Of a stretch of DNA of 64,000 nt, positions 48,301-61,035 are shown piece by piece (the stretch's first letter is position 1; the number at the start of each line of letters is the position of its first letter). Both the position numbers and the translations under genes were made by a program. This stretch comes from Antilocapra americana (lineage: Eukaryota; Chordata; Mammalia; Artiodactyla; Antilocapridae). The notes under the pieces were generated by a model. That model saw nothing but the letters and a program-made list of their open reading frames with translations, made no database searches and was not told the origin of the DNA. Location of the stretch: contig ML660777.1 in assembly GCA_007570785.1 (NCBI GenBank), positions 3,039,817 through 3,103,816 of the forward strand. Direction: 5' to 3'.

Positions 48301-50929
48301 AAGCAAAACAAACATTCTTTTTTGTCATCATAACAAAGAAATGTTTGGAGAAATATTAGTAAACCTAACTATCCCTGGAGAAAATATTCTTCTGATTTCT
48401 TGGCCTTTTATCTCTCCACTGCCTCTTTTTACTGGAGAGCAATAAATACTTAGTACATACTTTGATACAATCTCTATTCAGATCGAAACACAAAGAACTG
48501 TAATTATTTTATATTGTTAACATATCAAGCAAAGAAAGTGAAATTAATGTTCTTTTAAATGAACTGAGTATCAGATCAATTGAAGGAAAATTAATCAGGT
48601 CATTTTTAAAAAAAATGACCTCAAAGGATCAAAATGCTCTCAATTTTTCTTGAAGGCCTGGGCTGTTAAATTTTTCTTATGCTTTTCCAGGAAGAACTTG
48701 TGGTAAGACAACAGTCCAGCCTTTTTTATGCTCGAGTTTTAAAACTTCGAATATTTTGTTTCCTTTGACTCTATTTTCCTCTTTCTCCAAACAATTTCTC
48801 TGTTCCCATAACAGAAAAATATGACCCTTCCATTATTTTCTATTCAATTTACTAAAATGTAATAGAATTTCTATGTAGGATTGCAAAGAAGAAAATAGGG
48901 ATCATTTACTTGAGTGTGTGTTTTTATCACTGTTATTAGCTGAATTTCTATTACTTAACCCCAACTGATCTTAAGATATGTGAACAATACAGACATATTT
49001 AAAAATACATCATCACAATCTATTGTTAAGAGAAAAATCTCCCGGTTACATGTCACATAAACAGCAGGCTCCTTGTAAATTGCTAGTAATGTATAGTAAG
49101 CCTTCATGTCCCTGAAAATACAATCGCATTTCAGCTAACACATATTTCAAAAGATTATAGTGTTATGTGAAAAACAAATGAGGACAATCCCTGGTGTGTT
49201 AAAGTGATGCCGTGGATTAGTCAGTAACATTCAGTTGAACTGTGGGGCTCTTTGTTTCTCTACAGAGAGAAAATAAGGGCAGCCCGTCGTGTGCCTTTGC
49301 CTTTATCGATCTGGCACAAAACCATGTCATGGAGTTATAAACCACTCCCTCTGGAGTAACTAATCTTTGCAGGTCTGCAATAAGCATTTGGCAGGTAATC
49401 ACAGAGATGGAGTATGTTACTGAGAGCTGGCTGCTTCAGCCAATGTGGGAAGTTGGGGTATTGTTAAAATTCATCAGGGGCTAACTCCCTTCTCAGCAAC
49501 CTGCTGGGTCAGAATCCTTGGCAAGCCAATTCATCTTGGCTTCTTCCAAACTCTAAGGAGGCATAATATGCTCAAAGCTCCACTTTACTTTTTTATGGAT
49601 GATAGAAACATGCTTTCCCTTACAAATGTAAGGGAGTTCCATGATTTAAGGCTATTCGAGTTCTTGTCAACGGTTTGTCCTCTTGTAGTACCCTGAGTTT
49701 CACACTGCAGTGTTTAGATTGAGTTAATAAGTCAGAGTGGATTTTGCAGAAATACAAGAAGTATTTATGAAAGCTCTACTTAGCTCTACCAGTTTAGAGT
49801 CTAACAGAATCTTCTGGTAACCAATATAGGGTCCTCTTTATTACAAAAACAAGACCTTAAAAGTTACATGGTGTTTGCTTTGCAAATCCACTTTTATGAT
49901 TGACTTCAGGTTAATACAACACAGTCTTTATGACTTGACAAAATGCTGTACATAGAAAGTCTACTTTGGGACATATTAAGGATCTCTTATACTTCATCCT
50001 CTTTCCTGGAATTCACATGCTGAGTGATAAAATGGAAGCTTGGAATAGAAACCTTCCTTGTTCTGCATAGGCTCTGTGGTTTAAATATAGGCCATAAGGT
50101 TTATTACATGCCCCTATCACCTACGAATAGGATATACTCTGGATTTCCATGTGAGGTTCATTTCTGCAGGGCACTATTAGTTGATATTTTACACTGAAAC
50201 TTTATATAGATTTAACGATCCTTTATACCACAAGGCTATCTGTCCCAAAGTTGGTTGGGATTTCTGGAATGATATATTGCCTTTTATGTGGTGTCTCCCA
50301 ACAGCATCTCTAGAAAGAACCAAACTCAGAATTCCTAAGGACTTAATAAGAACTCATGACTAGTGAGACTTCAGGCAATATCTGTCACAGAATTAAAAGA
50401 GTAGCTTCTAAGATTAGTTTTGTCAAGGGTCTATGGCTAAAGCACATACAGGATTCAGACTTAATGAAAATCTTCTGCGATATGTCAATCACTCTGCTCA
50501 GGTTGTGAAAGGCATACAGACATAACAATGCCAAATATAGATTCTGTAAGAGGGACTCCCTGAGGGTTAATGGGCTGATCCAAATCTATTAACATTATGG
50601 TCAGGAGTAGAATATAAGCACTAGATTCTAGTTGGTAAAGCTGTTTATCCTAGGGTATGGGCTAACAATTCTGAGATAGCTGTGCACATATACCAAGGTT
50701 GAGAAAATAAACATAGAAATGGATGACAGAAGACAGAATCCAAGTTTATTACACCTGGAGTGGGGAAGGTTACTGATAAGCAAAAGAAAAAAAGCTAGAA
50801 TAAATCGTGTGTTACTGGAATCAAGGTAAAGGTATCCATATGAATTTTAATTTAGCTTAGAACATGTACTGATGAGTCAATATAGAAATAACCATGCTTA
50901 TGCTTACATGTGGATTGGTATACATATAT

Positions 50930-52087
50930 TTCCCAGCTCTGTCCTTGGAAGCATCAATGTCCCAATCTTAACAAGCATACCTGGTGCCCAGATTTTGGAT
51001 TCTAACACCACTCTCTAATAAAGAGGATTAGGATGCTTTTGGAGGAATAACCAATTGTAGGGGTGGGGCAGGAAGTATACAAGGTGAGCCTGAAATATCA
51101 TGCAGTGACAGAAAATAAAGAAGTACTTAAGAAATAAAGCAATAGAGATATGTCAAAGGAACACTAGAGTCAATTGAAAGAACTCCCAATGGCCAAAGGT
51201 GAGACAATTTGAGCAAGAAAATCAATAAAATAGTATTTAATTATAAACCAAAGTATAAAATATAAATATTCTTGAGTCCAAAGTGATATAAATAAATATA
51301 AATAACTGATATAATAAATAAAGGATTATATCAGTCCAAACTGATATAAATTTAAAAAAAAAATAAATGAGGAAGAGGCAAATCCCCTGTATATAATTCC
51401 AAACAATTTATGTAGCTACTCTGCCCTCAAGAAGCTGGAACATAATTCTAACTCCTTAAGTGTGGGATACTCTTAGCAATTGGCTTTCAAAGAGTACAGT
51501 ACAAAAAAAAGGATATAGAAACCAGAAACCTAGTACATGCTACCTTTGCCAGGTGATCAATGTTAATATGGTCAGTGATAAATTGATGGAGTGTACTCTT
51601 GATACATCATATTGAGAAAGACACTTCACCTCTGTGGTCTTCCTCCCCAAACGCATAATCTCAGTCTGATTATGAGAAATACATTAGGCAAACTCTACAA
51701 AATATCTGAAAACTGTCAAGAACTATCGAGATCATCAAGAGCAAGGGGAGCCTGACAATTATCACAGTTGAGAAAAGCCAAAGAGATACGAAAAATAAAC
51801 ATAATGTAATATCTTGGATGGAATCATGGAATGTAGAAAGGAAAACTGATGAAATATAAAAAAATATGGAGTTTAGTTAATATTAATGCACCAGTGTTGA
51901 CTTATTAATTGTGTCAAATGTCTCATAACAGTATGAGATGCTAATCATGGGGAAACTGAGTGTTGAGTATTTGAGAACTCCTTGATATATCTTTTTCTTT
52001 TTAACTGTGCTGGGTCTTCATTGTGGCACATGCACAAGAATTCTCTGATCTATCTTTGCAACTTTTATTTAAAACTATTCTATCAGT
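50930..52087 (+). mobile_element. Ancient L1M 3' UTR with small SINE fragment
   Basis: The landmark blocks are AAAGGAACACTAGAGTCAAT, TTGAGTCCAAAGTGATATAA, GAAGAGGCAAATCCCCTGTA, TGTAGCTACTCTGCCCTC, TAATATCTTGGATGGAATCA, GACTTATTAATTGTGTCAAA and CTTTGCAACTTTTATTTAAA ending AAAACTATTCTATCAG. This is the order of L1ME/L1MC-type 3' ends. At about 51990-52046 a piece with AACTGTGCTGGGTCTTCATT looks like an inverted CHR-2 type SINE fragment. Confidence 0.7.
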
Positions 52088-52171
52088 AAAATACAAATTA
52101 ATTTTTAAAAAATATACAAGATTAGCACCCAACCTGGACTCGTGTCAGGTAGTAAGAGGTAACATGATTAA

Positions 52172-53750
52172 TTTTTTGTTGTTGTTGATACATTTTTTTT
52201 AATTTTCTTTACTTTATTGTGTTGGTTTCGCCATACATTGACATGAAACTGCCATGGGTATACATATGCTCCCCCTCCAGAACCCCCGTCTCTCCTCCCT
52301 CCCGATTCCCTCCCCCTAGGTCATCTTGGTGCACCAGCCCCGAACATCAACCCTGGGCTGGTGATTGATTTCACATATGGTAATTAACATGTTTCAATGC
52401 CATTCTCTCATATCATCCCACCCTTGCCCTCTTCCACAGAGTCCACGAGTCTGTTCTATACATCTGCGTTCCTTTTGCTGTCTCGCATGCAGGGTTCTCG
52501 TTACCATCTTTCTAAATTCCATATATATGCGTTAGTATACTGTATTGTTGTTTTTCCTTTTGGCTTACTTCACTCTGGATGATAGGCTACAGTTCTGTCC
52601 ACCTGAGTAGAACTGATTCAAATGAATTTTTTTTTTAATGCTGAGTAATATTCCATTGTGTATATGTACCACAGCTTTCTTATTCATTCGTCAGTTGATG
52701 GGCATCTAGGTTGCTTCCATGTCCTGGCTATTGTAAACAATGCAGCAATGAACATTGGGGTACACATGACTCTTTCAATTCTGGTTTCCTCGGTGTATAT
52801 GCCCAGCAGTGGGATTGCTGGGTCATATGGCAGGTCTATTTGCAGTTTTTTTTTTTTTTATTGTTTTTGCCATACATTGTCATGATATCACCATGGGTTT
52901 ACATATGCTTCCCCTCCGGAACCCCCCTCCCTCCTCCCTCCCCCCCGGGAAATCTCGCTGCACCAGTCCCGAGCATCAATCCTGGGCTGGCGATTGATTA
53001 GACACATGACAATTAACATGCTTCAATGCCCTTCTCCCATATCATCCCACCCTTACCCTCATCCACAAAGTCCACGAGTCTATTCTATACATCTGCGTTC
53101 CTTTTGTTGTCCTGCATGTTGGACAAAATGGCAGAAATAAATGAAACAGAAAGGAAAAATGAAAAATGAATTAAAAGAAATGAGGACAATATTTGCAGTT
53201 TTTTTAAGGAACCTCCACACTGTTTTCCATAGTGGCTGTACTAGTTTGCATTCCCACCAACAGTGTAAGAGGGTTCCCTTTTCTCCACATCCTCTCCATC
53301 ATTTATTGCTTGTAGATTTTTGGATGGAAGCCATTCTGACTGGTGTAAAGTGATACCTCATTGTGGTTTTGATTTGCATTTCTCTGATAATGAGTGATGT
53401 TGAGCATCTTTTCATGTGTTTGTTAGCCATTTTTATGTCTTCTTTGGAGAAATGTCCACTAAATTCTTTGGCCCACTTTTTGATTGGGTCGTTTATTTTT
53501 CTAGCATGGAGCTGCAGGAGTTGCTTGTATATTTTTGAGATTAATTGTTTGTCCGTTGCTTCATTGGTTATTATTTTCTCCCATTCTGAAGGCTGTCTTT
53601 TCACCTTGCTTATAGTTTCCTTTGTTGTGCAGAAGCTTTTAATTTTAAACCAAAGCAGGATCCTCTATGACCCACCTCCCAGAATATCGGAAATAAAAGC
53701 ACGAATAAACAAATGGGACCTAATTAAAATTAAAAGCTTCTGCACAACAA
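52172..53750 (-). mobile_element. Ruminant L1 with 5' inversion (twin priming), hosting a second L1
   Basis: The main part (52172-53648) is L1 on the minus strand: T-rich tail, 3' UTR, and ORF2 C-terminus ([35 protein letters not shown]). At about 53649 it switches to plus-strand ORF2 text (CCACCTCCCAGAATATCGG, AAATGGGACCTAATTAAAA) up to 53750. A near-identical flanking repeat AGGTAACATGATT / AGGTACCATGATT lies at 52157-52169 and 53751-53763, so both orientations belong to one insertion. Another L1 sits inside at about 52853-53190. Confidence 0.88.
52853..53190 (-). mobile_element. Nested L1 3' end with short inverted 5' piece
   Basis: It begins with T-run and TTGTTTTTGCCATACATTGT (L1 3' end, minus strand). 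It is flanked by an exact 15-bp duplication ATTTGCAGTTTTTTT at 52838-52852 and 53191-53205, which interrupts the outer L1's ORF2. From about 53123 to 53190 the text turns to plus-strand A-rich sequence (GGCAGAAATAAATGAAACAG, AATGAATTAAAAGAAATGAG) that looks like L1 ORF1 coiled-coil coding, again in inverted orientation. Confidence 0.82.
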
Positions 53751-53769
53751 AGGTACCATGATTGAATGC

Positions 53770-53975
53770 TTGCTATGCAATGAGAATTTGATCAGGAGCT
53801 TTACATATATTATCTATTCACCTCACAGTGACACAAACTGGGTGATATTAGTATGCCCAGGTTACTAATGGAAAATCCAAGGACTTGTCCAAGAACACAA
53901 AGCTGGAGAGTGTGTGACAACTAGCCTGACACCCAGCCGACTCTAGAGCTCTCACTCTTGGTACTGCGTTGCTCT
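53770..53975 (-). repeat. MIR SINE (ancient)
   Basis: The reversed MIR order is TTTACATATATTATCTATTC, CCTCACAGTGACACAAACTG, CAAGGACTTGTCCAAGAACA and CAGCCGACTCTAGAGCTCTC. It begins right beside the outer L1 insertion site, so that L1 landed at the MIR edge. Confidence 0.7.
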
Positions 53976-54186
53976 ATGTCTCGCCTAATTGTAACCCAAG
54001 AGTATATTTCACTCATTAGGCTCATGGAGAGATGTGGTATTTGATGACATATTACTAAACATTCATGTGTGCAGAATGAGATTTGCCCTTGATTGTAGAT
54101 TATATATAATCTGTAAAGAGAATATCCACATATTTCATCACACGGTGACATTGTCCTAATTTATTTCACATGGACGCTGTGCATGG

Positions 54187-54385
54187 ATTCAATACTCCAC
54201 AGAGAAAGCTAAATCCAATGAATAAAAATCTTTTGGAAGGACACCTGCCACTAAGAGTCAATATTCTAGATTCTCTGACCCTAAATGCTTCATTCAATAC
54301 TCCGCAGAGAAGGCTAAGTCCAACAGATAAAAATCTTTTGGAAGGAAACTGAGAGTCAATATTCAGATTCTCTGAGCCTCAGACT
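54187..54385 (+). repeat. Tandem duplication of about 105 bp
   Basis: Unit one (54187-54291) and unit two (54292-54385) share ATTCAATACTCC-CAGAGAA-GCTAA-TCCAA, GATAAAAATCTTTTGGAAGG or its near match, AGAGTCAATATTC and GATTCTCTGA. Unit two has a deletion of about 9 bp and scattered substitutions. The duplication is old enough to have diverged by roughly a tenth. Confidence 0.88.
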
Positions 54386-55409
54386 CACCTAACCACAAGA
54401 AGCTATTAACAGGTTCCCCAGGGTTTTAACTGACTTTCCAGACAGCTGCAGGGGCAATCCTTCTGGGCATGATTGCTGTCCATGCACTTAAAAAGTGGAA
54501 AGTACACTTTCTTCTAGGGGGAAATACCCGCAGAAAGTTAACTGAAGAATTTAATTAAACAAGTGGCCCTTAAGGCAAGCATATAGTCTTGCTTGGTGAT
54601 GTCAGTTTGGAAGACGCAACATTAGAACAAACTTTGAGGAGGCCCCAAAGTATCACAAGGAGCTCTCTCAAGCAGCATCCATACTCTGTGCATGTAATTA
54701 ATGTATACTGGGGCCAAGTCTTTGCAAACTGACTTTGCTTAAGCTTATCAAAACATACTTATCAAAAATGCACTAGGGGAACATGGAATTTAACATGTCT
54801 GACACAATATTTCTATTGACTGCTGGACTTTTTAGTGCATTCTAGGATGCCAGGTGTCAGAGTCTACTTGGATGGTGCCTCAATCACGGAATTCAAGACC
54901 TGTTGAAATAACTGAACAACACATTAAGATGTTTTCCTGGTGGTTTCAAGTTATTCTTAGATAGGGATATGAAACAAACACAGATGTGGTCAAGATGATT
55001 CTTTTTCTACACTTACTCCTTGTTCATATTTGTAATCAGATTGAATTTTTTCTAGTGTAACAAAGATAGTTACCTTCAATTAGGACTTGGAATTTAGACA
55101 AAATAGGTGTTGCTCCTTATCTTTCAATGTATCTATTTGATTCTCAAAAACATAAACAAGTAACCAACTCTAGAAAGAAAAAAGCGTGCAGAAAACTTAC
55201 CAACCACTAAGATTCAAACTTATATAGTAGAAATGGACAGAATTAGCCAAAACCAAGGCTAGATGGAAGAAAGGAATAGAGACCCATAACTCATCACAAA
55301 GATATAAGAAACCTAGGCTACTAAACTGCATTTATACCAAAGCCTGTATTATTTGAGGGCATTCCTGGTTCTGGGTGTACAATTCAGTGAGAGTAGAACT
55401 GCTTATTGC

Positions 55410-55462
55410 CGTGTATGTGTGTATGCACATGTGTGTGTGTGAATGTGTGTGTATGTTTGTAC
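55410..55462 (+). repeat. (TG)n imperfect microsatellite
   Basis: GTGTATGTGTGTATGCAC is followed by ATGTGTGTGTGTGAATGTGT and GTGTATGTTTG. It is an interrupted TG repeat. Confidence 0.85.
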
Positions 55463-56249
55463 CTGCTTTGGATTAAAACAGCTGTATGTGTGCATTCAAA
55501 GCACTGATCTATTTTGAGACCTGATATTTTGCAGCGTTCTTCAAAAGAACTTAACATAGATAAAGGAAGCCTCCTACTTCACAGAGGGCATGCTGAGTTG
55601 TCACAGCACTCTGAGTGAGGTTAGAGCTGTGGCGTTGGTACTCCTTCACTTATTCCTTACACAGCTAGGAACCAAAAGGCAGCATCAGAGGTAAATTCTA
55701 CCCTAAACTAGAGATCAGAAGACCAATGCAGAGATTAGTTTGCTGAGAAATGAGCACTGGAGCCAGGGCATATACATTCACTCTGTCTGTGCTTAGAAAT
55801 ATTTGGGAAGAAAAAGCAAGAAAGAGATTGACTAGGATGACACTGTCACATTGATCAAATATAACAGCTTCTTACAGTTATGAGGTCAACAGGAAAACCA
55901 TTAAAAGCATGTTCTCCATGAACATTTGACATTGACTTTTCAGTTGTGCCCACAGAACTATAAAGGCAGCAATGATTTCTCTGCTTCCACAACTCTGAAC
56001 CGAAATCACCAGATACACTTACAACTGCTCACATAGATGGGAGTAGCATAAAAATTCACTGGTGGATTTTTCTTTAGGGGAAAAAATGTATTTTGTGTAC
56101 TAACGGATATTGTAGTTTATTAGTGAGTTGCTATTTGCCTGGCCTCCTGAATGCAATGGAGATACAAGCTTTAGAAACCCAGATCAGCTTGTGATGCAAA
56201 GAGAAAGGATGGCTGAGGGCCATTTTGCTGCAAGAAATCCACCGCAACA

Positions 56250-56378
56250 CATTCAGCTGCTCAGTTGTGTTTGACTCTTTGTGACCCTTAGGACTACAGC
56301 CCACCAGGCTCCTCTGTCTATGGGATTTTTCAGATATGAATACTGGGGAGGGTTACCGTTTTTCCTCCAGAGCACATT
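56250..56378 (-). mobile_element. Bov-A unit SINE fragment
   Basis: CAGCTGCTCAGTTGTGTTTG, GACTACAGCCCACCAGGCTC and GAATACTGGGGAGGGTTACC form a diverged inverted Bov-A unit without the tRNA head. Confidence 0.85.
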
Positions 56379-58008
56379 CCCTACTCCTACAGAAAACTGC
56401 AAAACCACATCATCTCATCAGAAAACTCCACCTGCAATGAGAGCAATCCTTGCTCATTCTAAGCAGTAATAAGAGGTATTTAGACAATTGTCATCTACAT
56501 AATCTCAATTGTTCTCAGAGTGAATGACTGACAGCTCAGGAATAGGATCATGATCTAACTGAGGCTTAATTATTATTGATGGAGACTAGCATATATTTAA
56601 GAACACTCAAAAGGAAACCTGATATGATGACTATAACCTATTACTTGAGATTATGAACGCAAACTAATATAAATGAAGCATCTATTTAACGTATTAGTCA
56701 AATTAGAAGCTCTAAACGTCTGAAACAATAAAATAAGAAGCTGTGTTTAAATGGAACAAGAATGAAGGAGGAAAATTCAGGCAATTATTTCAGTCTAAAT
56801 CTGTGAGAAAGTTCTTCAAATCTCTTAAAAGGTAGGACCAAAATCATGCCATATCTAAGCTTGTTAACTGAGTGCTGTTGGAAGAGAACTGTTTAAGCTT
56901 CATAGCCATTTGGTTCTCTGATAGGATGAAGAGGAATGAAGATGTCAGTACCTGGAATACTAGAGACTTAGAATAGCTTTTAGAATAAAATTACAATGAG
57001 AAATGCCAGCCCATTCACTTAGGCTATTTAACAAAATAAGAATTGAATACTGCTGTGATGGCATTCTCATTTTGAAAATCATTCATCCAGCCATCCATGG
57101 CGCACATTCCATGTCAACCTCTGTGTGTATATTTTGAAGAGTCAAATTGTGTGAGTCCTCCAAGACAGAGAATGGGGAAAGAAATCAATCATTGTGGAAT
57201 TACAGGGAAGCTTCATGCAGGAGGGTGGGCATAAGGCTGCTGCTAAACAGAGGTAAGACACAGAGTAAATAAAAGAGAAAAACAGAGAAGGGGCTTCCTA
57301 TGTAGCAGAAACATTGGAAAAATCTTTAAAGCCAGGAGCTCAAGACTAGGAGGAGTAAGGTTGATTCTTGTTGAGTTGAGAGATGTAGTAGATACTCTTG
57401 GTGCCCTGCTCAGGTCACCTTTACCAGCCAGAATACAGATACCTCAGATGCTGCAGTGTGACTGATGACTACCTATAGCTGCCTTCTATGAAGAATTGCT
57501 CTCAGACAACCTGGAGATGCCTCATCAAGAAGAGCACCCACCTCCCTGGCAATACTCCTTATAAGAACTCAGTCAATGATTTACTGACTCCGAAGTTCAA
57601 AAAGCTGGCCTCCTTGCTAATTCTGTGGTCAGTCTGTATTCCAGAGCACCCAGGTGGGATCAGACTCCAGCTTAGACATGGCCAACTTATTTCCCAGCCC
57701 CATCCCAATCCCTTTCCTCATCTCTTGAGAGCACACCTCAATATATTATTAGCAAAAGATTCTTTGCATCTGGCTCTGCTTATCAAGAACTCAACCTAAC
57801 ATAGGCCAAACAGCCGTAAAGTACTAGACCATAGCTAATAGACTTGAGACTCAAAACTCTTCCCAGCTTTTCCACTCCACATCAGGATTGATTGTGAAGC
57901 ACTTCTCTCAGTTATTACCAACATTGGACTCTTTTCAGGTATCTGCTAAAAGGAAGGTTCTGGGCTCCAGCCTAGACTCATTAAAAAAGAATCACCATTA
58001 CTGAGGCT

Positions 58009-58316
58009 GGGCTTCCCTGATAGCTCAGTTGGTAAAGAATCCTTCTGTAATACAGAAGACCCTGGGTCGATTCCTGGTTGGGGAGACTGCTAGAGAAGGG
58101 ATAGGCTACCACTCCGGTATTCTTGGGCTTCCCTTGTGGCTCAGCTGGTGAAGAATCCACTTGCAATGAAGGAGACCTGGGTTTAATCCCTGGTTGGGAA
58201 GATCCCCTGGAGAAGGGATGAGCTACCCACTCCAGTATTCTGGCCTGGAGAATTCCATGGACTATACAGTCAAAGAGTCGGACATGACTGAATGCCTTTC
58301 AATTCATTCAGTTCAA
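58009..58316 (+). mobile_element. Dimeric Bov-tA SINE
   Basis: A first head and partial Bov-A unit (GGGCTTCCCTGATAGCTCAG to CCGGTATTCTT) is joined directly to a second head (GGGCTTCCCTTGTGGCTCAG) with a full Bov-A part ending AGTCGGACATGACTGAATG. The joint at TATTCTTGGGCTTCCC is a form I recognise from other ruminant SINEs. Confidence 0.9.
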
Positions 58317-58475
58317 TCAATTACTAAGACCAGAGCACTCTGGTAGAGTCTCATGCACTTTAAGGATTGAGAATGATGCACTAAGACTTGGAGCAGGATG
58401 TTATTGAAGGAAATCAAACTGGAGGGCAAATAAAAAGGAGAGGGACATGGGAATTGGGAATAAGACTGAAAGAGG

Positions 58476-58796
58476 AGCTTCCAGATAGTCCAGGGATTAA
58501 GAATCTGCCTTGAAATGCAGGGGTTATCAGTTCGATCCCTGGCCCAGGAGGATCCTTCATGCCATGGGGCAGCTGGGCCCATGAGCCACAACTTACTGAA
58601 CCCACACTCTGGAGCCCATGAATCACAATTATTGAGCCCAGGTTCTGCAACTGCTGAAGCCTGTGCACCTAGAACCTGCGCTCTGCAACAAGGGGGGCCA
58701 CTGCAATAAGAGGCCCATGCACTGCAACTGGAGAAAGCCTGAACACAGCAAGGAAGACCCAGTGCAGCCAAAAATAAAAATAATAAATAAATTATT
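58476..58796 (+). mobile_element. CHR-2 type SINE (tRNA-Glu derived)
   Basis: The head GAGCTTCCAGATAGTCCAGG and AGTTCGATCCCTGGCC is followed by repeated 'GAGCCCATGAATCACAATTA' style units, GCACCTAGAACCTGCGCTCT, GCAACAAGGGGGGCCACTGC, AATAAGAGGCCCATGCACTG and an AATAAAAATAATAAATAAAT tail. This architecture is shared by ruminants, hippos and whales. Confidence 0.88.
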
Positions 58797-60168
58797 TGAA
58801 AAGGCTGAAAGAGAAGTAGAGATTTAATGAAGAATTATAGCAGTGTACCACAAATTATGCATGTTAGTAGTAAACACAACTTCCCCAAATAGGGATTCAG
58901 AACTGGAAAATATGTAACAGAGAATTATGTGTCTTTTGTTCATTGGTGCCACTTTTTTGACCCTTAGGGCTCTTCCGTATAAAATGGGAATAATGAAGCC
59001 TCCACTTAGCAACTTATATGCCTATTATGGAGACAGACTGAAACAATGTTCTATTTGCTTTAAACCAGTTGGAAGAAAGGCTGTTACATAAATACAAATT
59101 CTAACAACTGTTAATACCTTCTTGGCTGAGTTTCAAAACCACAGTCAAGATTTAAAGCCTTACAATATTCATGAAGCTGTAATGAAGTTCAAGAGGCTTC
59201 AGATTTAATCTGCAAGATGTCAGTCAATGAAAGGGATTTCTTATTCAATGTCTAAATTATTCCTAACTGAAGGCAGATAGCACCTATAAAATTCTGCAAT
59301 TGGAGACTTATATTTGCTTTAAGAGTGAGACTGCATAATAGATAATGTTTCTCATTAAATTTTGGCTGAATTCCAAAGGGAAAAAGATTTTAAAATGAAA
59401 TTCTTTACAAAGGAATTCACTCAAGGATGAGGTCTAGTCCTATGTTACTGGGACCATGGAATGGTCTTGGCCTGAGAGAAAATAAGGTTGCCAAGACAAA
59501 GGCCTCAAGCTTATGGTGATTTATTAGTGACACAAAAGACATCATGGCACACTAATAGCATGTGAAGATGCAGATAATGATCTGTCAGATGCCTTCCACC
59601 CTATATAACCACTCTATCATAGCACACCTGCTTTCGTTGGGATTTCTCTACACCTGGCAGACGTAAGTAGATGGGAAGTATATATGGAGATAGAATGTCA
59701 GATTTGCATTCTGGTCTTAGCCTGTTCATACGAAATGATACAACTGTAAGTCATTAACACATTTTGGCCTTGGCTTCGCCATATGTTTTCAGAAGGATAA
59801 TAAGGTCAAATATACATGTATTTGTATCGTGAGAAAATTTACATGGTATTTGTGTTGAATGGCTATGCACAACACAGTAAACCTTTCTGGGTCAAGATTC
59901 TTCATCTTGTCAAATAAGAGAGGATGATCTGGGTAAATGTCTACATTTCCAATCTGGATTCTAAGTATGTGCAGATCTCCACCCTAAAGTTAATCCACTG
60001 GCTGAGAATGAAACCATCCCATTACCCAGAATCGACAGTGGCATTCTGGGGACTATCATGGAAGACTGAGGAGCCTCATTATTTCTGGTCACTGTTTTTC
60101 AATTTCTTATTTCCTAAACCTTTTGGGGGGCTAATAATTCAGGTAAGTTATACGTAAGTTTCACTTCA

Positions 60169-60384
60169 GGGCTTCCCAGGTGGCACTAGTGGTAAAGAAT
60201 CTGCCTGTGAACCCAGGAGATACAGGAGACAAGGTTCAATTCCTGGGTTGAGAAGATCCCCAGGAGAAGGAAATAGAAACCCATTTCAGTATTCTTGCCT
60301 GGAGAATCCCATGGACAGAGGAGCCCAGTGGGCTCCATGGGGTTGCACAGAGTCAGACACAACTGAAATGACTGAGCACACACA
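60169..60384 (+). mobile_element. Bov-tA SINE
   Basis: The head is GGGCTTCCCAGGTGGCACTA, with AGGTTCAATTCCTGGG, then CAGTATTCTTGCCTGGAGAA and GAGTCAGACACAACTGAAAT. Confidence 0.94.
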
Positions 60385-61035
60385 TCTTTCACGTCTCTGC
60401 CACTGTTTACTACCTGGTAGAAATTTTCATTAGTAGTGAAGTGACTGAAGGACAAGTAAGGCAAAGGGAAGAAGATGAGAAGATCAGACTGCAAATCAAA
60501 GACTTTCTAATCATAGTATGTGACTGGATATTTTCCCATTGCATTTTTCTAGAATTGAAGGAACTAAACATGGTTGGGGGTGGGGAGAGAATATCAGATT
60601 GTTTTTGCTTGAGCTGGGCAAAAAAAACATGATACATATTAAAACACGGATGTAAAAATCAGCAGCTCAGGATTTCAGATTTTGTCTCTAAGGTCTTTAA
60701 GCAGTCACTGTTTGCACTCATGTAAGAGATTAACTCCTTCCTGGGAGCAACATATCCTGAGTGACACAAGTCTCTTATCAGGCAGTCAGAGTCTCTCATA
60801 CCAGCTGAATCCTTTCAAATGATGCCAGATGATTCAGCATCTATGCCTGCCCACATTACCAACAGGATATAATAAACTCCACATGTAATTTCTTCCCTGA
60901 TCTTTGTCCTGAAGAACCAAAACAGAGATGGGGCAAAAGACTTAAGACTCATATTAGAAGAGAATTAAAAAGAAAAAAAGATTGAGGTACATCAGTGTTG
61001 TTTGAATACCAGCAACTACTCCCCAGAGAGGTCAT

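Noticed and set aside
49200..49420. Possible conserved non-coding element
   Set aside because: It looks unique and well-balanced in composition, but without an alignment there is no evidence of conservation.
52397..52582. Open frames in 52397-53000 repeated from 20673-21061
   Set aside because: Both sets are reversed L1 3' UTR text; the similarity reflects two L1 copies.
57520..57800. Possible LTR end or coding piece with a 103-residue frame
   Set aside because: The 'ATCTGGCTCTGCTTATCAAG' end hints at an old LTR, but I could not place it in a family and saw no coding support.
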